Positions 9,367-18,590 are shown, counted from the first letter of the stretch. The stretch: DNA of 64,000 nucleotides from Paenibacillus xylanilyticus (GCF_013359935.1 NZ_JABMCB010000201.1:1-64000); one strand, 5' to 3'. A program made the numbers and translations. The notes: generated by a model not told the origin, from the sequence alone.

Positions 9367-11139
9367 ATGATCAAGCTGTTGTACTACTTGAAGAAGTATC
9401 GGGTTGCCGCAATCGCAGCACTGGTCATGATGCTGATTGAGCTCGCGGTGGAATTGGCTCAGCCTTACCTGATCTCCAAAATCATTGACAACGGGATCCA
9501 GCAAGGCGATCTGTCCGTCGTTTGGTTATGGGGCGGCGTTCTCGTCGGCAGTGCCGTAGTGGCATTTGCGGCCGGAATTGCCAGTTCGTTTTTTGCATCA
9601 CATGCGAGTTTGGGGTTCGGATTCGATCTGCGGGAGAAGCTGTATGACAAAGTGCAAGCGCTCTCGTATGCGGTATTTAACCGCTTTGCCACGTCATCGC
9701 TGATTACCCGATTAACCGGAGATGTAACCCAGGTGCAGGATACGGTATTTATGAGTCTGCGGTTCATGACCCGCGTGCCGCTCGTGGTGATCGGAAGCAT
9801 GATTATGGCCGTTGTCGTGAATCCAAGGTTGGGGCTGCTGCTGGTGGTAATGGTCCCTGTACTGCTCGTATTTGTCATCTGGATGATCAAAAAGGCCGCG
9901 CTGCTGTTCCGCAATGTGCAGCGCAGACTGGATGCCGTCAATGGAGTCATCCAGGAAAATCTGACAGGCATTCGGCTGATCCGGGTGTTCGTCCGGATGG
10001 GCCATGAGATTGAGCGCTTTGCCGGATTCAGCGGCAAGCTGATGAAGGGCACAATCTCCGCGCTGCGCCTGACGGAGACGACCATGCCATTCATGCTGCT
10101 CATGATGAATGGCTGCATCATCGCCGTCCTCTGGTTTGGACGGCGCGACATCTCCACCGGCAATGCAAGCGTCGGTGAAGTGGTTGCGGTCATCAACTAT
10201 TTGCTCCGCACCATTGGTGCCATGTCTGCGTTGTCCTGGATTCTGGTGACATTCTCAAGAGCCAGTGCTTCGGCGCAGCGGATTAACGAAGTGTTTGACA
10301 CAGTGGATACCTCGGAGACTGCTCAGGAGACATCTTCAGCACACAATATGGGTTCTGGAGAGAAGAGTAAACGGCCTAAAGCTGTTCAGGGTGCAGTTGA
10401 ATTCCAAGGTGTAGGGTTCAGCTATCCAAACAGTGATATTACGGTCCTGGAGGATATCACGTTCTCCGCCAAGCGAGGAGATCGCATCGCCATTATGGGA
10501 GCGACAGGTTCAGGTAAATCCTCACTCGTACAGCTTATTCCAAGGCTGTATACCGAGGAACGGGGCAGGGTGTTGATTGATGGCACCGATGCAAATCAAC
10601 TGGACATTCCCACATTGCGAGGAGCAATTGGTTATGTACCGCAGGAAGTTATCCTTTTCACGGGTTCAGTGAGAGATAATATTGCCTGGGGACGGGAAGA
10701 TGCAACACTGGAAGAGATTAAGGAAGCCGCGAAGCGTGCCCAGATTCATGACACGATTGAGAAACTCCCGAATGGATATGACACTCAGTTGGGCCAGCGC
10801 GGGGTTAACTTGTCAGGTGGCCAGAAGCAGCGTCTGTCCATTGCACGTGCATTGATTCGCCGCCCGAGTATTTTGATTTTGGATGACAGCACGAGTGCAC
10901 TCGATGTGGCGACTGAAGCGAGGTTGCTGGACGCCCTGGAAGAACTGTCCTGTACAACGTTTATTATCACCCAGAAGATCAGCTCAACCACCTCTGCGGA
11001 TCTGATTTTGCTGCTGGATGATGGGCGATTGATTGGACAAGGCAAACACGAAGACCTGATGGATTCGTCCGAGCTGTATCGCCGAATCTACGGATCACAA
11101 TACGGGGAGGGTACACCACATGTTCAAAGCGTTCATTGA
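9367..11139 (+). CDS. ABC exporter half-transporter, degenerate ATP-site subunit
   Basis: First half of a heterodimeric multidrug-type ABC exporter, 590 aa: six-helix transmembrane domain (about 10-310) then a nucleotide-binding domain. Walker A GATGSGKSS is near 378 and signature LSGGQKQR is intact, but Walker B reads ILILDDS, with Asp where the catalytic Glu normally is (about 507), and the switch His is replaced by Gln in ITQKISS (about 536). These changes mark the degenerate-site subunit of exporters such as BmrC/BmrD or LmrC/LmrD. It overlaps the next gene by 20 nt. ATG 9367 is preferred over ATG 9361, which abuts the GGAGGA site. A TATAAT box lies at 9243. Substrate unknown. Confidence 0.87.
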   Translation: MIKLLYYLKKYRVAAIAALVMMLIELAVELAQPYLISKIIDNGIQQGDLSVVWLWGGVLVGSAVVAFAAGIASSFFASHASLGFGFDLREKLYDKVQALSYAVFNRFATSSLITRLTGDVTQVQDTVFMSLRFMTRVPLVVIGSMIMAVVVNPRLGLLLVVMVPVLLVFVIWMIKKAALLFRNVQRRLDAVNGVIQENLTGIRLIRVFVRMGHEIERFAGFSGKLMKGTISALRLTETTMPFMLLMMNGCIIAVLWFGRRDISTGNASVGEVVAVINYLLRTIGAMSALSWILVTFSRASASAQRINEVFDTVDTSETAQETSSAHNMGSGEKSKRPKAVQGAVEFQGVGFSYPNSDITVLEDITFSAKRGDRIAIMGATGSGKSSLVQLIPRLYTEERGRVLIDGTDANQLDIPTLRGAIGYVPQEVILFTGSVRDNIAWGREDATLEEIKEAAKRAQIHDTIEKLPNGYDTQLGQRGVNLSGGQKQRLSIARALIRRPSILILDDSTSALDVATEARLLDALEELSCTTFIITQKISSTTSADLILLLDDGRLIGQGKHEDLMDSSELYRRIYGSQYGEGTPHVQSVH

Positions 11140-12961
11140 ACCTTTCCGTCAGCCCCCGCCGCCACTTGATCCCAAAGCGCTAAAAGAAGGTGGTGGCCGC
11201 AAGCCGAAGGCGCGGGCCAAGAACTGGTCCGGCACACTGGGCCGGATCTGGACGTATCTGGCCCGCCGCAAAGTGAAGCTGACGCTGGTGCTGCTGATGG
11301 TATTTGCCAGTTCCGCTCTGGCTTTGCTTGGTCCGTACATGGTCGGTGTGGCCGTGGACAATTATATGGATGGAGAAGCGACAAGCTCCAGCTGGATGAC
11401 GTTTCTGCTGGGTCTTGCAGCGGTGTATGTGCTGTTCTCGCTCACCTCCTGGCTGCAAAATATATGGATGATTGAAATCGCGCAGGAGACCATCTTCCGG
11501 ATGCGTTACGATCTGTTCTCCCATCTGCACAAGCTGCCAATTCCATTTTTCGGCAAGCGTCAGCAGGGTGAGATTATGAGTCGGGTCACCAATGACATTG
11601 AGAATGTCAGCGGGACGCTGAACAGCTCGGCCATTCAGATTTTCTCCAGTGTGTTGACGCTGCTTGGAACGTTTGGCGTGATGCTCTGGTTAAGTCCATT
11701 GCTGACCTTGCTGACGTTTATCGTCGTACCGCTGATGGCGATTGGCATGCGCTGGATTACACGCAGAACCGGACCGCTCTTCAAAGAACGTCAGCGTAAC
11801 CTGGGTGAACTTAACGGGTATATCGAGGAGACCTTGTCCGGACAACGAATTATCAAGGCCTTTTCCCAGGAGGAGCGGGTGGTTCGCGGATTCGAAGAGC
11901 GGAATACCCGAATTCGGGTATCCGGTTTTTGGGCACAGACCATTTCCGGTTTTATCCCCAAACTGATGAATGGATTGAATAACCTGAGCTTTGCAATCGT
12001 TGCAGGGATCGGTGGTATTTTGGCCATCCAGGGTACTGTTACAGTTGGGGTAATTATCATCTTTGTGGAGTATGCTCGTCAGTTTACGCGTCCGCTCAAT
12101 GACCTGGCGAACCAGTGGAATACGCTGCTGTCCGCCATTGCCGGGGCTGAGCGGGTTTTCGAAGTGTTGGACGAGGATGAAGAAGCGAAGGATGAAGGGG
12201 CTGCAGTATCTCTGGAAAAGGTTGAGGGTGCGGTGCGCTTCGATAAGGTTTCCTTCGGATATGATGAGGGACGGAATATATTACATCAGATTAGCTTTGA
12301 GGCGAAACCGGGTGAGATGATTGCGCTGGTCGGGCCGACGGGCGCCGGGAAAACAACCTTGATTCAGCTGTTGTCCCGCTTCTATGATCCGACTGAGGGC
12401 ATGCTGACCGTGGATGGCCGGGATATTACCACCATTCGTCGTGAAAATCTGCGTTCTCACATGGCGTTTGTCCTTCAGGATTCATTCCTGTTCCAGGGGA
12501 CGATTCGGGAGAATATCCGTTTTGGCCGCCTGGATGCAACAGACGAGGAAGTCGAAGAAGCTTCAAGGCTGGCCAATGCCCATTCGTTTATCATGCGCAT
12601 GAAGGATGGGTACGATAAAGTGCTGCAGGCTGATGGAAGCGGCATAAGTCAGGGACAGAAACAGCTGCTTGCCATTGCCCGGGCCATTTTGGCCGATCCG
12701 TCCATTCTCGTATTGGATGAGGCGACCAGCAGTATCGATACCGTTACGGAGATCAAAATCCAGGAAGGGCTGCAGCGGCTGATGCAGGGCCGTACCAGTT
12801 TCGTCATTGCCCACAGGCTGAACACGATTCGGCAGGCAGACCGGATTCTGGTGCTGAAGGATGGGCAACTGCTGGAACAAGGCTCGCATGATGTGCTGTT
12901 GGAGCAGGGCGGTTTTTACAGTGAACTGTATTACAGCCAGCTGCGCAAGAAAGCGCAATAG
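11120..12961 (+). CDS. ABC exporter half-transporter, canonical ATPase subunit
   Basis: Second half of the exporter, 613 aa, with an N-terminal extension of about 50 residues before the six membrane helices and C-terminal nucleotide-binding domain. Walker A GPTGAGKTT is near 405, Walker B LVLDEA carries the catalytic Glu (about 530), and the switch His is in IAHRLN. The ABC signature, however, is ISQGQKQ rather than LSGGQ. In heterodimeric exporters the altered signature pairs with the altered Walker B and switch residues of the partner to form one silent ATP site; this pair fits exactly. The canonical site is made from this subunit's Walker motifs and the partner's intact LSGGQ. Confidence 0.88.
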   Translation: MFKAFIEPFRQPPPPLDPKALKEGGGRKPKARAKNWSGTLGRIWTYLARRKVKLTLVLLMVFASSALALLGPYMVGVAVDNYMDGEATSSSWMTFLLGLAAVYVLFSLTSWLQNIWMIEIAQETIFRMRYDLFSHLHKLPIPFFGKRQQGEIMSRVTNDIENVSGTLNSSAIQIFSSVLTLLGTFGVMLWLSPLLTLLTFIVVPLMAIGMRWITRRTGPLFKERQRNLGELNGYIEETLSGQRIIKAFSQEERVVRGFEERNTRIRVSGFWAQTISGFIPKLMNGLNNLSFAIVAGIGGILAIQGTVTVGVIIIFVEYARQFTRPLNDLANQWNTLLSAIAGAERVFEVLDEDEEAKDEGAAVSLEKVEGAVRFDKVSFGYDEGRNILHQISFEAKPGEMIALVGPTGAGKTTLIQLLSRFYDPTEGMLTVDGRDITTIRRENLRSHMAFVLQDSFLFQGTIRENIRFGRLDATDEEVEEASRLANAHSFIMRMKDGYDKVLQADGSGISQGQKQLLAIARAILADPSILVLDEATSSIDTVTEIKIQEGLQRLMQGRTSFVIAHRLNTIRQADRILVLKDGQLLEQGSHDVLLEQGGFYSELYYSQLRKKAQ

Positions 12962-13011
12962 TTGCCTATGGATCATCGGATTATATAGCATTGAATATTT
13001 ATCGTTACAAC

Positions 13012-13062
13012 AAAAGAAGAGCAGGGAGGGGGGATAAATGCCCTTCTTTCCTGCTCTTTGCT
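13012..13062. terminator. Bidirectional terminator between exporter and DUF4832 gene
   Basis: Arms AAGAGCAGG and CCTGCTCTT, with A-rich sequence on one side and T-rich on the other, serve the two convergent genes. Confidence 0.7.
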
Positions 13063-13092
13063 TATTTCTTGAATGAGAGAAATCATTCGCGT

Positions 13093-15084
13093 TTATTTCG
13101 TCACACTGCTTAGTTTGTAGGCACCGTCTGTCAGCCGGTTTGTATTGGCAAAATCCACACCAGGCTTGTTGGTTTCCGGATTAATGATCGCAATCGCGAT
13201 ATCATAGGTTCCGGCAGCAAGGCCTGAGACCGGAATGGAGTCGGTCAGGGTGTAGGTACCCGTTTTCCATGTGGTCAGATTGACGGTAGTTGTTTTCTTG
13301 GCAACCACTGTATTGCCGCTGCGCAGCTGAATCTCAACAGGCCAGGCAAAAGAGAAATGCTGAACGCCTTTGTTTTCCACTTGGATTGTTGCCGTAAAGG
13401 TGTTTCCGCTAATGGTGGAAGGATGGGATATTTCCTTCACAACAAAGTGATAACCCATTCTTTTCTTGAGTGCATCGATATTCGCCTGCAATGCATGGTT
13501 CAAAGGAAGCGAGGCTGGTGAGTTCGGCCCCAGCCAGCTAGGCTTGCTGAGCTCGGTTTGGCGCAGGGTTTCCGTGAATCCACTGCCGCTGGTCAAGGAA
13601 GCCAGCATGCCGGAAGCTCCCCCGTAAAATTCTCCACCGGAGATTCGTGTGTCCCAGAAGTTGGCATGTGCAGGCTGCTGCTGACCGATATCATCCCAGT
13701 ACCCATTCTGGGTGCCCGTGTACCATCCCCAATCCGCATCAAAGCTGTCTTTATGCCCGAAGACATCGTTGAACATGCCCATAACCATGCCTTTATTGTT
13801 GGTTTTGGCCAGAGCAATGCTGCGCCGGATCAGCACCTGCATTTTGTCCTCTTTGCCGGCAAAGGCATCAATGTAGTGCTGGACGTACTTGTTGGAGATG
13901 TCATTGGTAGGGAAAGCGCCTGTGTAGTTGGTTTCACCATTTGGACCGACATAAGGCCAAGTATGGAACTCGCCCCAGTGTCCAAGGGAACCAATCTGGA
14001 TAAAAGCAATCGGCCGATCATTGGTGTTATACCTGGCGGCGATGGCCTCTATGGCCAGTTTATGCCGTTCCTGCAAATAGGTAGAACTGTAGTTGGGGGA
14101 GAAGCCCATGTTGTTGCCTGCCCCCATCCCCCCGGTCGTATCGTTATATGGCGTCCCGGGAGAAATGCCTTGGCTTATCATGTCATTGTATAGCCAGTCG
14201 GGAATATCCCGATGAGCCTGGCCTGTAGGACTGTCGAGAATGAAGCGCAGCACCACTTTGACGCCCTTGCTTTTCCAATAGGCAAAGTTGTTGGTTGCTT
14301 CAATTGCACTAAAATCATAGGTGCCTTTGGTAGGCTCAAGTTCCTTCCAGGTTACCCCAGCATACACGAGCCTGTGCGGCTGTTCATAAGTGGTGCTCTT
14401 GGCGGAAGGTGCCCAGCCTTTGAATGGGTTATTGAGCGGGCTGTCAAGCTCTACCGGATTTACAATCGTGTTGTTACCCGAACCGCCACCCGATCCACCT
14501 GAGGTCAGCAGGTAAGCGGACAGCGTCTGTCCCGCGGCAGGCAGCCTGGATGTATCGGAACTGTTGTCGATATAACCGACCCGGACCGTGCTGCCAGCAT
14601 TGATCTGCAATGCAGCCAGAGGAATAGCCACTTCAATCACTGAAGAACTGCGATAGAATTGTGCACTGGTGAGTGTGCTGCTAAAATTCCAGCTCCAATC
14701 GCTTCCGCTGCCAGTGTAGGCATATAAGCTTGTATTTTCGAGCAGCCACTCGACACCTGTCGTTCCCCAACCAGAAGCCTGGTAACCTGTTGTGGTATTG
14801 TTATCGGTATTAATCCAGAAGCTGCCCATCGATGTACTCAGCCCCGAACCTTGAACGAGCAGGTAGAGGTTCGTTCCATCATTCGTCAGTTTGAGCGTTT
14901 GAGCTGTGCCGCTATTGGTCGCAAGCGTCCCAACAGTGCTCCAATCACTGACGTTGCCATCAATGGTAACGGCTGCAGCGGCAGCCTTGGGCATTGCTCC
15001 AGCAGGCAGTATTAAGGTGATTAGGAGAACAAAAGTCAAAAAGAGTCCAAGAGTCAGCTTGCTTCTATCCAACAATCTTGTCAT
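13093..15084 (-). CDS. Secreted DUF4832-type putative glycoside hydrolase
   Basis: Secreted protein, 663 aa. Signal peptide of about 35 residues (hydrophobic LGLFLTFVLLITLILPAGA). Residues about 38-188 form a beta-sandwich domain opening TIDGNVSDWS, typical of CBM9/DOMON-like sugar-binding modules. A Gly/Ser linker follows, then a putative TIM barrel (about 210-540) opening NPFKGWAPS, with a conserved acidic motif QIGSLGHWGEFH, then a C-terminal Ig-like domain. The barrel plus C-terminal domain resembles DUF4874/DUF4832 proteins; I know of no established activity. ATG 15084 has AGGAGGG nearby; the open frame upstream is unlikely to be translated. It diverges from a Gfo/Idh-importer operon and shares its operator-rich promoter region, so it probably supplies the imported oligosaccharide. 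Confidence 0.75.
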   Translation of the reverse strand: MTRLLDRSKLTLGLFLTFVLLITLILPAGAMPKAAAAAVTIDGNVSDWSTVGTLATNSGTAQTLKLTNDGTNLYLLVQGSGLSTSMGSFWINTDNNTTTGYQASGWGTTGVEWLLENTSLYAYTGSGSDWSWNFSSTLTSAQFYRSSSVIEVAIPLAALQINAGSTVRVGYIDNSSDTSRLPAAGQTLSAYLLTSGGSGGGSGNNTIVNPVELDSPLNNPFKGWAPSAKSTTYEQPHRLVYAGVTWKELEPTKGTYDFSAIEATNNFAYWKSKGVKVVLRFILDSPTGQAHRDIPDWLYNDMISQGISPGTPYNDTTGGMGAGNNMGFSPNYSSTYLQERHKLAIEAIAARYNTNDRPIAFIQIGSLGHWGEFHTWPYVGPNGETNYTGAFPTNDISNKYVQHYIDAFAGKEDKMQVLIRRSIALAKTNNKGMVMGMFNDVFGHKDSFDADWGWYTGTQNGYWDDIGQQQPAHANFWDTRISGGEFYGGASGMLASLTSGSGFTETLRQTELSKPSWLGPNSPASLPLNHALQANIDALKKRMGYHFVVKEISHPSTISGNTFTATIQVENKGVQHFSFAWPVEIQLRSGNTVVAKKTTTVNLTTWKTGTYTLTDSIPVSGLAAGTYDIAIAIINPETNKPGVDFANTNRLTDGAYKLSSVTK

Positions 15085-15286
15085 CGAATCCCTCCTGAGT
15101 AATGAATTTCTGAAAATTCCGGTATTGAAATTGCTGTTCCTCCTCAATGGATCATTCACGATAAGGGAGGGTTACTTCTTCTGTTCATCTCCTTCCTGTT
15201 CGCAAATATCGCAAGATAATAACGTATTATGTAAATATCATGGTAGCTATTGTAGGGAATTGCATTTTCTGAGTCGGGATAAATTT

Positions 15287-15295
15287 TTGCGGCAA
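15287..15295. promoter_or_regulatory. Putative LacI-family operator O1
   Basis: TTGCGGCAA, palindromic TTGC-N-GCAA. It lies downstream of the minus-strand promoter, in the 5' untranslated region of the DUF4832 gene. Confidence 0.7.
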
Positions 15296-15339
15296 ATTAA
15301 AAGTGTGGTTCTCTGTGTTGTTTTCCGCGTATAAATTGC

Positions 15340-15368
15340 ATTATAGGGGATGTAATGGCGAGATACAA
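15340..15368 (-). promoter_or_regulatory. SigA-type promoter of the DUF4832 gene
   Basis: On the minus strand, TTGTAT and a perfect TATAAT are separated by exactly 17 nt. Operators O1 and O2 lie on either side. Confidence 0.6.
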
Positions 15369-15462
15369 CAGAAAATTTTCCAAAATTTATCTGTTTTTTT
15401 GTGTCTTATTGTAAGGAAAATGCGTAGTGTTTGTTGTAGAGATCATCTGTACTGAAATATTT

Positions 15463-15471
15463 TTGCCGCAA
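15463..15471. promoter_or_regulatory. Putative LacI-family operator O2
   Basis: TTGCCGCAA. It lies upstream of the minus-strand promoter, 176 bp from O1. Confidence 0.7.
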
Positions 15472-15513
15472 TTTTTAGTTATGGTGATCCAATTATAAAA
15501 TAATAACTTTAAA

Positions 15514-15528
15514 ATGTAAACGCTTTAT
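15514..15528 (+). promoter_or_regulatory. cre-like CcpA site in the divergent promoter region
   Basis: ATGTAAACGCTTTAT matches the cre consensus at all fixed positions but one. It is midway between operators O2 and O3. Confidence 0.5.
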
Positions 15529-15585
15529 AACGTATTATACAAACAATTAATCTTTATGGACACTTAACTTGTCTATTAATTTGTA

Positions 15586-15594
15586 TTGCCGCAA
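15586..15594. promoter_or_regulatory. Putative LacI-family operator O3
   Basis: TTGCCGCAA. It lies upstream of the plus-strand promoter. Confidence 0.7.
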
Positions 15595-15621
15595 ATAAAA
15601 TAAAAATTTAGCCAAAATGGA

Positions 15622-15650
15622 TTGACAACAACTAAAAACTATTTTACTAT
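15622..15650 (+). promoter_or_regulatory. SigA-type promoter of the Gfo/Idh-importer operon
   Basis: Perfect TTGACA, 17-nt spacer, TACTAT. Flanked by operators O3 and O4. Confidence 0.7.
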
Positions 15651-15706
15651 CGTTACATATTCGTAATCCTGTAAGGTTTCTTTACATCAGAATTGCAGGA
15701 TGGCAT

Positions 15707-15715
15707 TTGCCGCAA
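15707..15715. promoter_or_regulatory. Putative LacI-family operator O4
   Basis: TTGCCGCAA, about 50 nt downstream of the predicted transcription start and 27 nt before the Gfo/Idh start codon, 121 bp from O3. Confidence 0.7.
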
Positions 15716-15741
15716 AATTAAGAGCAACGGAGTGTGTGAGC

Positions 15742-16842
15742 ATGGGGAAGATAAAAATGGCGTTTATCGGTGTGGGGGATATGGGGTCGCACCATTGTAT
15801 CGGTTTTGATCTGCTTGAGGAATGTGAGGTTCGCTATATCTGTGATATGAATGAGGCCAATGTGGTGCGGACCCTGGTTGAACTTAAGAACAGCAACCCT
15901 GATGTATTGAAGGATTATCGTGAATTGCTGCATAAAGAGGATTTGGACGCGGTGGTCATCAGTGTACCCAACTATTTGCACCGTGAAGTGGCGGTTGCCT
16001 TTTTGGAAGCTGGCAAGCACGTATTCCTTGAGAAGCCGGTTGCTCATACGATTGAGGATTGTGATGCCATTATCCAGGCAGCCGAAAATGCTGGACGTGT
16101 TTTGCAGATCGGACTTGTGTATCGATATTCCAATCTGTATCGCCGGATGGCGAGAGAGCTGGAGAGTGGGCGTCTTGGCGATGTGAAGATGATGTGGTGC
16201 AAGGAATTCCGTGATCCGTTTCCACCGGCAGATTGGTTCTATGACAAATCCAAGTCTGGCGGAGCCATCGTAGAGAAGGATTGCCATCACTTTGATATTT
16301 TCAACTGGATGATCCAGGCGAACCCTGTCCGTGTTTTTGCCTCGGGTGGACAGCATGTCATGAAGCAGGGCGAGCCCAACCGGATTGAGAACTCCTACAG
16401 TCATTATCCGGCCAAACAGATTTCCGATACCTCAATTGTGGACCATGCGTTTATCACCATTGATTATGATAATGGCAGCAAGGCCAATCTTGGTCTGTGC
16501 ATGTATCTGAAACCCCGCAATCTGATGGGGGAGGGACTTGAGATTGGTCTGATCGGGGAGAATGGCGGCCAGATGGTTGCCCGTAATGACAAGACCATTG
16601 ATATCGTCGGCGGTCAGGACTGGACCCGAGATCACCTGGACATTGATGTGACCTCCGATTCCATCATGGGCGGACACACAGGGGGGCAGACCCAGCGAAT
16701 TGATTTTCTGAAATGTGTGCAGGAAGGCAAATCGCCTTTTGCTAGTGCGCAGGTTGGCCGTAACGCTTTGTTGATTGCCCTCGCGGCAGAGAAATCCATC
16801 GTGGAAGAACGGTATGTGTATTTAGAAGAAATTACAGGCTGA
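15742..16842 (+). CDS. Gfo/Idh/MocA-family sugar oxidoreductase
   Basis: NAD(P)-dependent oxidoreductase of sugars or sugar derivatives, 366 aa, cytosolic. The Rossmann motif GVGDMG is near residues 10-15, the EKP motif (GKHVFLEKP) near 95-100, and the catalytic-region sequence EKDCHHFDIFNWM near 180-192, as in inositol dehydrogenase-like enzymes. ATG 15742 is chosen because the Rossmann fold begins directly after it; the open frame from 15700 crosses operator O4. It is the first gene of the LacI-controlled operon, 11 nt before the permease genes, which suggests it acts on the imported sugar. Exact substrate unknown. Confidence 0.85.
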   Translation: MGKIKMAFIGVGDMGSHHCIGFDLLEECEVRYICDMNEANVVRTLVELKNSNPDVLKDYRELLHKEDLDAVVISVPNYLHREVAVAFLEAGKHVFLEKPVAHTIEDCDAIIQAAENAGRVLQIGLVYRYSNLYRRMARELESGRLGDVKMMWCKEFRDPFPPADWFYDKSKSGGAIVEKDCHHFDIFNWMIQANPVRVFASGGQHVMKQGEPNRIENSYSHYPAKQISDTSIVDHAFITIDYDNGSKANLGLCMYLKPRNLMGEGLEIGLIGENGGQMVARNDKTIDIVGGQDWTRDHLDIDVTSDSIMGGHTGGQTQRIDFLKCVQEGKSPFASAQVGRNALLIALAAEKSIVEERYVYLEEITG

Positions 16843-16853
16843 GGGGTGTCATC

Positions 16854-17744
16854 ATGAACAGATTGAGAAAATATGACACACTGCTGTTCTTTCTCTTCAT
16901 TTTGCCTTGGATCATAGGCTTTATCACCTTTTTCCTGTTTCCTTTTGGAACATCCGTATTTTACGCATTTACGGATGCCAGACTTCCCGGAGCAACCAAT
17001 TTCAACTTTGTCGGTTTTGATAATTTTACGCACATGATGGATGATCCGATCTTTTTGAAAAGTCTGCTGAACACGATGTATTTTGTTGTATTCGGTGTTC
17101 CCATCGTCACGGCCGGCATGCTTGGTCTGGCGATGCTGCTTAATTTTAATGTCAAAGGGATCGCGCTGTTCCGAACCTTCTTTTATCTCCCGACGCTGGT
17201 GCCGATCGTAGCAACGGTCATTATCTGGCGGCTGGTATTCAATTCGGAATTCGGCATATTGAATGCCGGACTTGGTGCTCTCGGTCTGGGCAAGATTGAC
17301 TGGATCGGCGGAGAGCATACCATTAAGCCTGTCATTATCCTGCTTCAGGTCTGGATCTCCGGCAGCGGGGTGCTGATCTTCCTTGCCGCCCTCAAGAATG
17401 TTCCCAGGCATCTGTACGAAGCGGCGGCCATCGACGGGGCAAGCGGCATTCGGCGATTTTTCCGCATCACCTTGCCGATGATTAGTCCTTCCATTCTGTT
17501 TGTCATCATTATTCAGACGATGTATAACTTTCAGATGTTTACGGAAGCATTGCTGCTATCCAAGGGTGGGCCGAATTATTCTGCTTATACGTTTGTCTAC
17601 AACATTTACAAGTCCGCCTTTACCGATTTGAAGTTTAGCATGGCGATGACGCAGTCGATTTTCCTGTTTGCCGTGATCTCGCTGGTCACCCTGATTCTGA
17701 TGAAAGTTTCCAACCGCTTTGTGTATTACGAGGGAGAACGATAG
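16854..17744 (+). CDS. MalF/UgpA-type sugar ABC permease
   Basis: Inner-membrane sugar permease, 296 aa, six membrane segments, EAA loop YEAAAIDGASGIRRFFRITLP near 188-208. The N-terminus LLFFLFILPWIIGFITFFLFP is typical of the CUT1 family. It is followed 12 nt later by the second permease. With the downstream binding protein it forms an importer lacking its own ATPase gene, so a shared MsmX-like ATPase is likely. Confidence 0.87.
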   Translation: MNRLRKYDTLLFFLFILPWIIGFITFFLFPFGTSVFYAFTDARLPGATNFNFVGFDNFTHMMDDPIFLKSLLNTMYFVVFGVPIVTAGMLGLAMLLNFNVKGIALFRTFFYLPTLVPIVATVIIWRLVFNSEFGILNAGLGALGLGKIDWIGGEHTIKPVIILLQVWISGSGVLIFLAALKNVPRHLYEAAAIDGASGIRRFFRITLPMISPSILFVIIIQTMYNFQMFTEALLLSKGGPNYSAYTFVYNIYKSAFTDLKFSMAMTQSIFLFAVISLVTLILMKVSNRFVYYEGER

Positions 17745-17756
17745 GAGGAATGCTGC

Positions 17757-18590
17757 ATGAATACCCGAAAAGTAGCGGTAAAAGCGTCCCAATATACATT
17801 GCTGATCGCGGCGTTGATGCTGTTTGCAGGGCCTCTTGTATGGATGCTCTCAACCATGCTGAAAACCAAGGCGGAGACATACAAGGTGCCTCCGACAATA
17901 CTGCCGGAACAATTCAGTCTGGAAGCATTTGAACGATTGTTTGCTGTGCAGCCCATGATGTGGCAATGGATACAGAACTCATTTACCATTTCGTTTTTTG
18001 TGGCGGCAGGAGCGGTTGTATCCAGCTCGCTTGTCGCTTACGGTTTCTCCCGTTTTGCAACCAAATACCGGGATATCCTGTTTCCTGTTGTCCTGGTTAC
18101 ATTGATGATCCCTCCTTCCATAATGATGATTCCCTCGTATGTCCTTTTTTCCAAATTGAACTGGATCGACACCTGGCTGCCGTTAATTGTTCCATCCTGG
18201 CTCGGAGGTGCTTATTACATCTTCCTGTTTCGGCAGTTTTTCATGACCATTCCCCAGGAGCTGGATGAAGCTACATATCTCGACGGCGGCAATCGCTGGA
18301 CGGTGTATGCAAGAGTCATTATGCCGCTCTCCAAACCCATTATTATGACGACCATCATTTTTGCCTTTGTGAACTCCTGGCTCGATTTTCTGGGGCCGTT
18401 CCTGTATATCAAAAACGCCGAGATGTTCACGCTGAGTGTGGGGCTGCAGCTGCTGATTGGTCAGACAAGCCAGGATTTGCCGGCACTTGCCGCAGGAGCA
18501 TTCATCAGCATTGTTCCCATTGGCTTGCTGTACTTGTTCGCACAACGCTACATCGTTGAGGGGGTGGTGCTCACGGGCACCAAAGGATAG
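17757..18590 (+). CDS. MalG/AraQ-type sugar ABC permease
   Basis: Second CUT1-family permease, 277 aa, six membrane segments, EAA loop LDEATYLDGGNRWTVYARVI near 165-185, and C-terminus FAQRYIVEGVVLTGTKG typical of the family. GAGGAA ribosome site before ATG. Partner of the preceding gene. Confidence 0.87.
   Translation: MNTRKVAVKASQYTLLIAALMLFAGPLVWMLSTMLKTKAETYKVPPTILPEQFSLEAFERLFAVQPMMWQWIQNSFTISFFVAAGAVVSSSLVAYGFSRFATKYRDILFPVVLVTLMIPPSIMMIPSYVLFSKLNWIDTWLPLIVPSWLGGAYYIFLFRQFFMTIPQELDEATYLDGGNRWTVYARVIMPLSKPIIMTTIIFAFVNSWLDFLGPFLYIKNAEMFTLSVGLQLLIGQTSQDLPALAAGAFISIVPIGLLYLFAQRYIVEGVVLTGTKG

Noticed and set aside
15216-15230. AT-rich near-palindrome ATAATAACGTATTAT, echoed at 15527
   Set aside because: Noted as possibly regulatory, but the match between the two copies is limited to 12 nt of low-complexity sequence and no consistent position relative to the promoters was seen.
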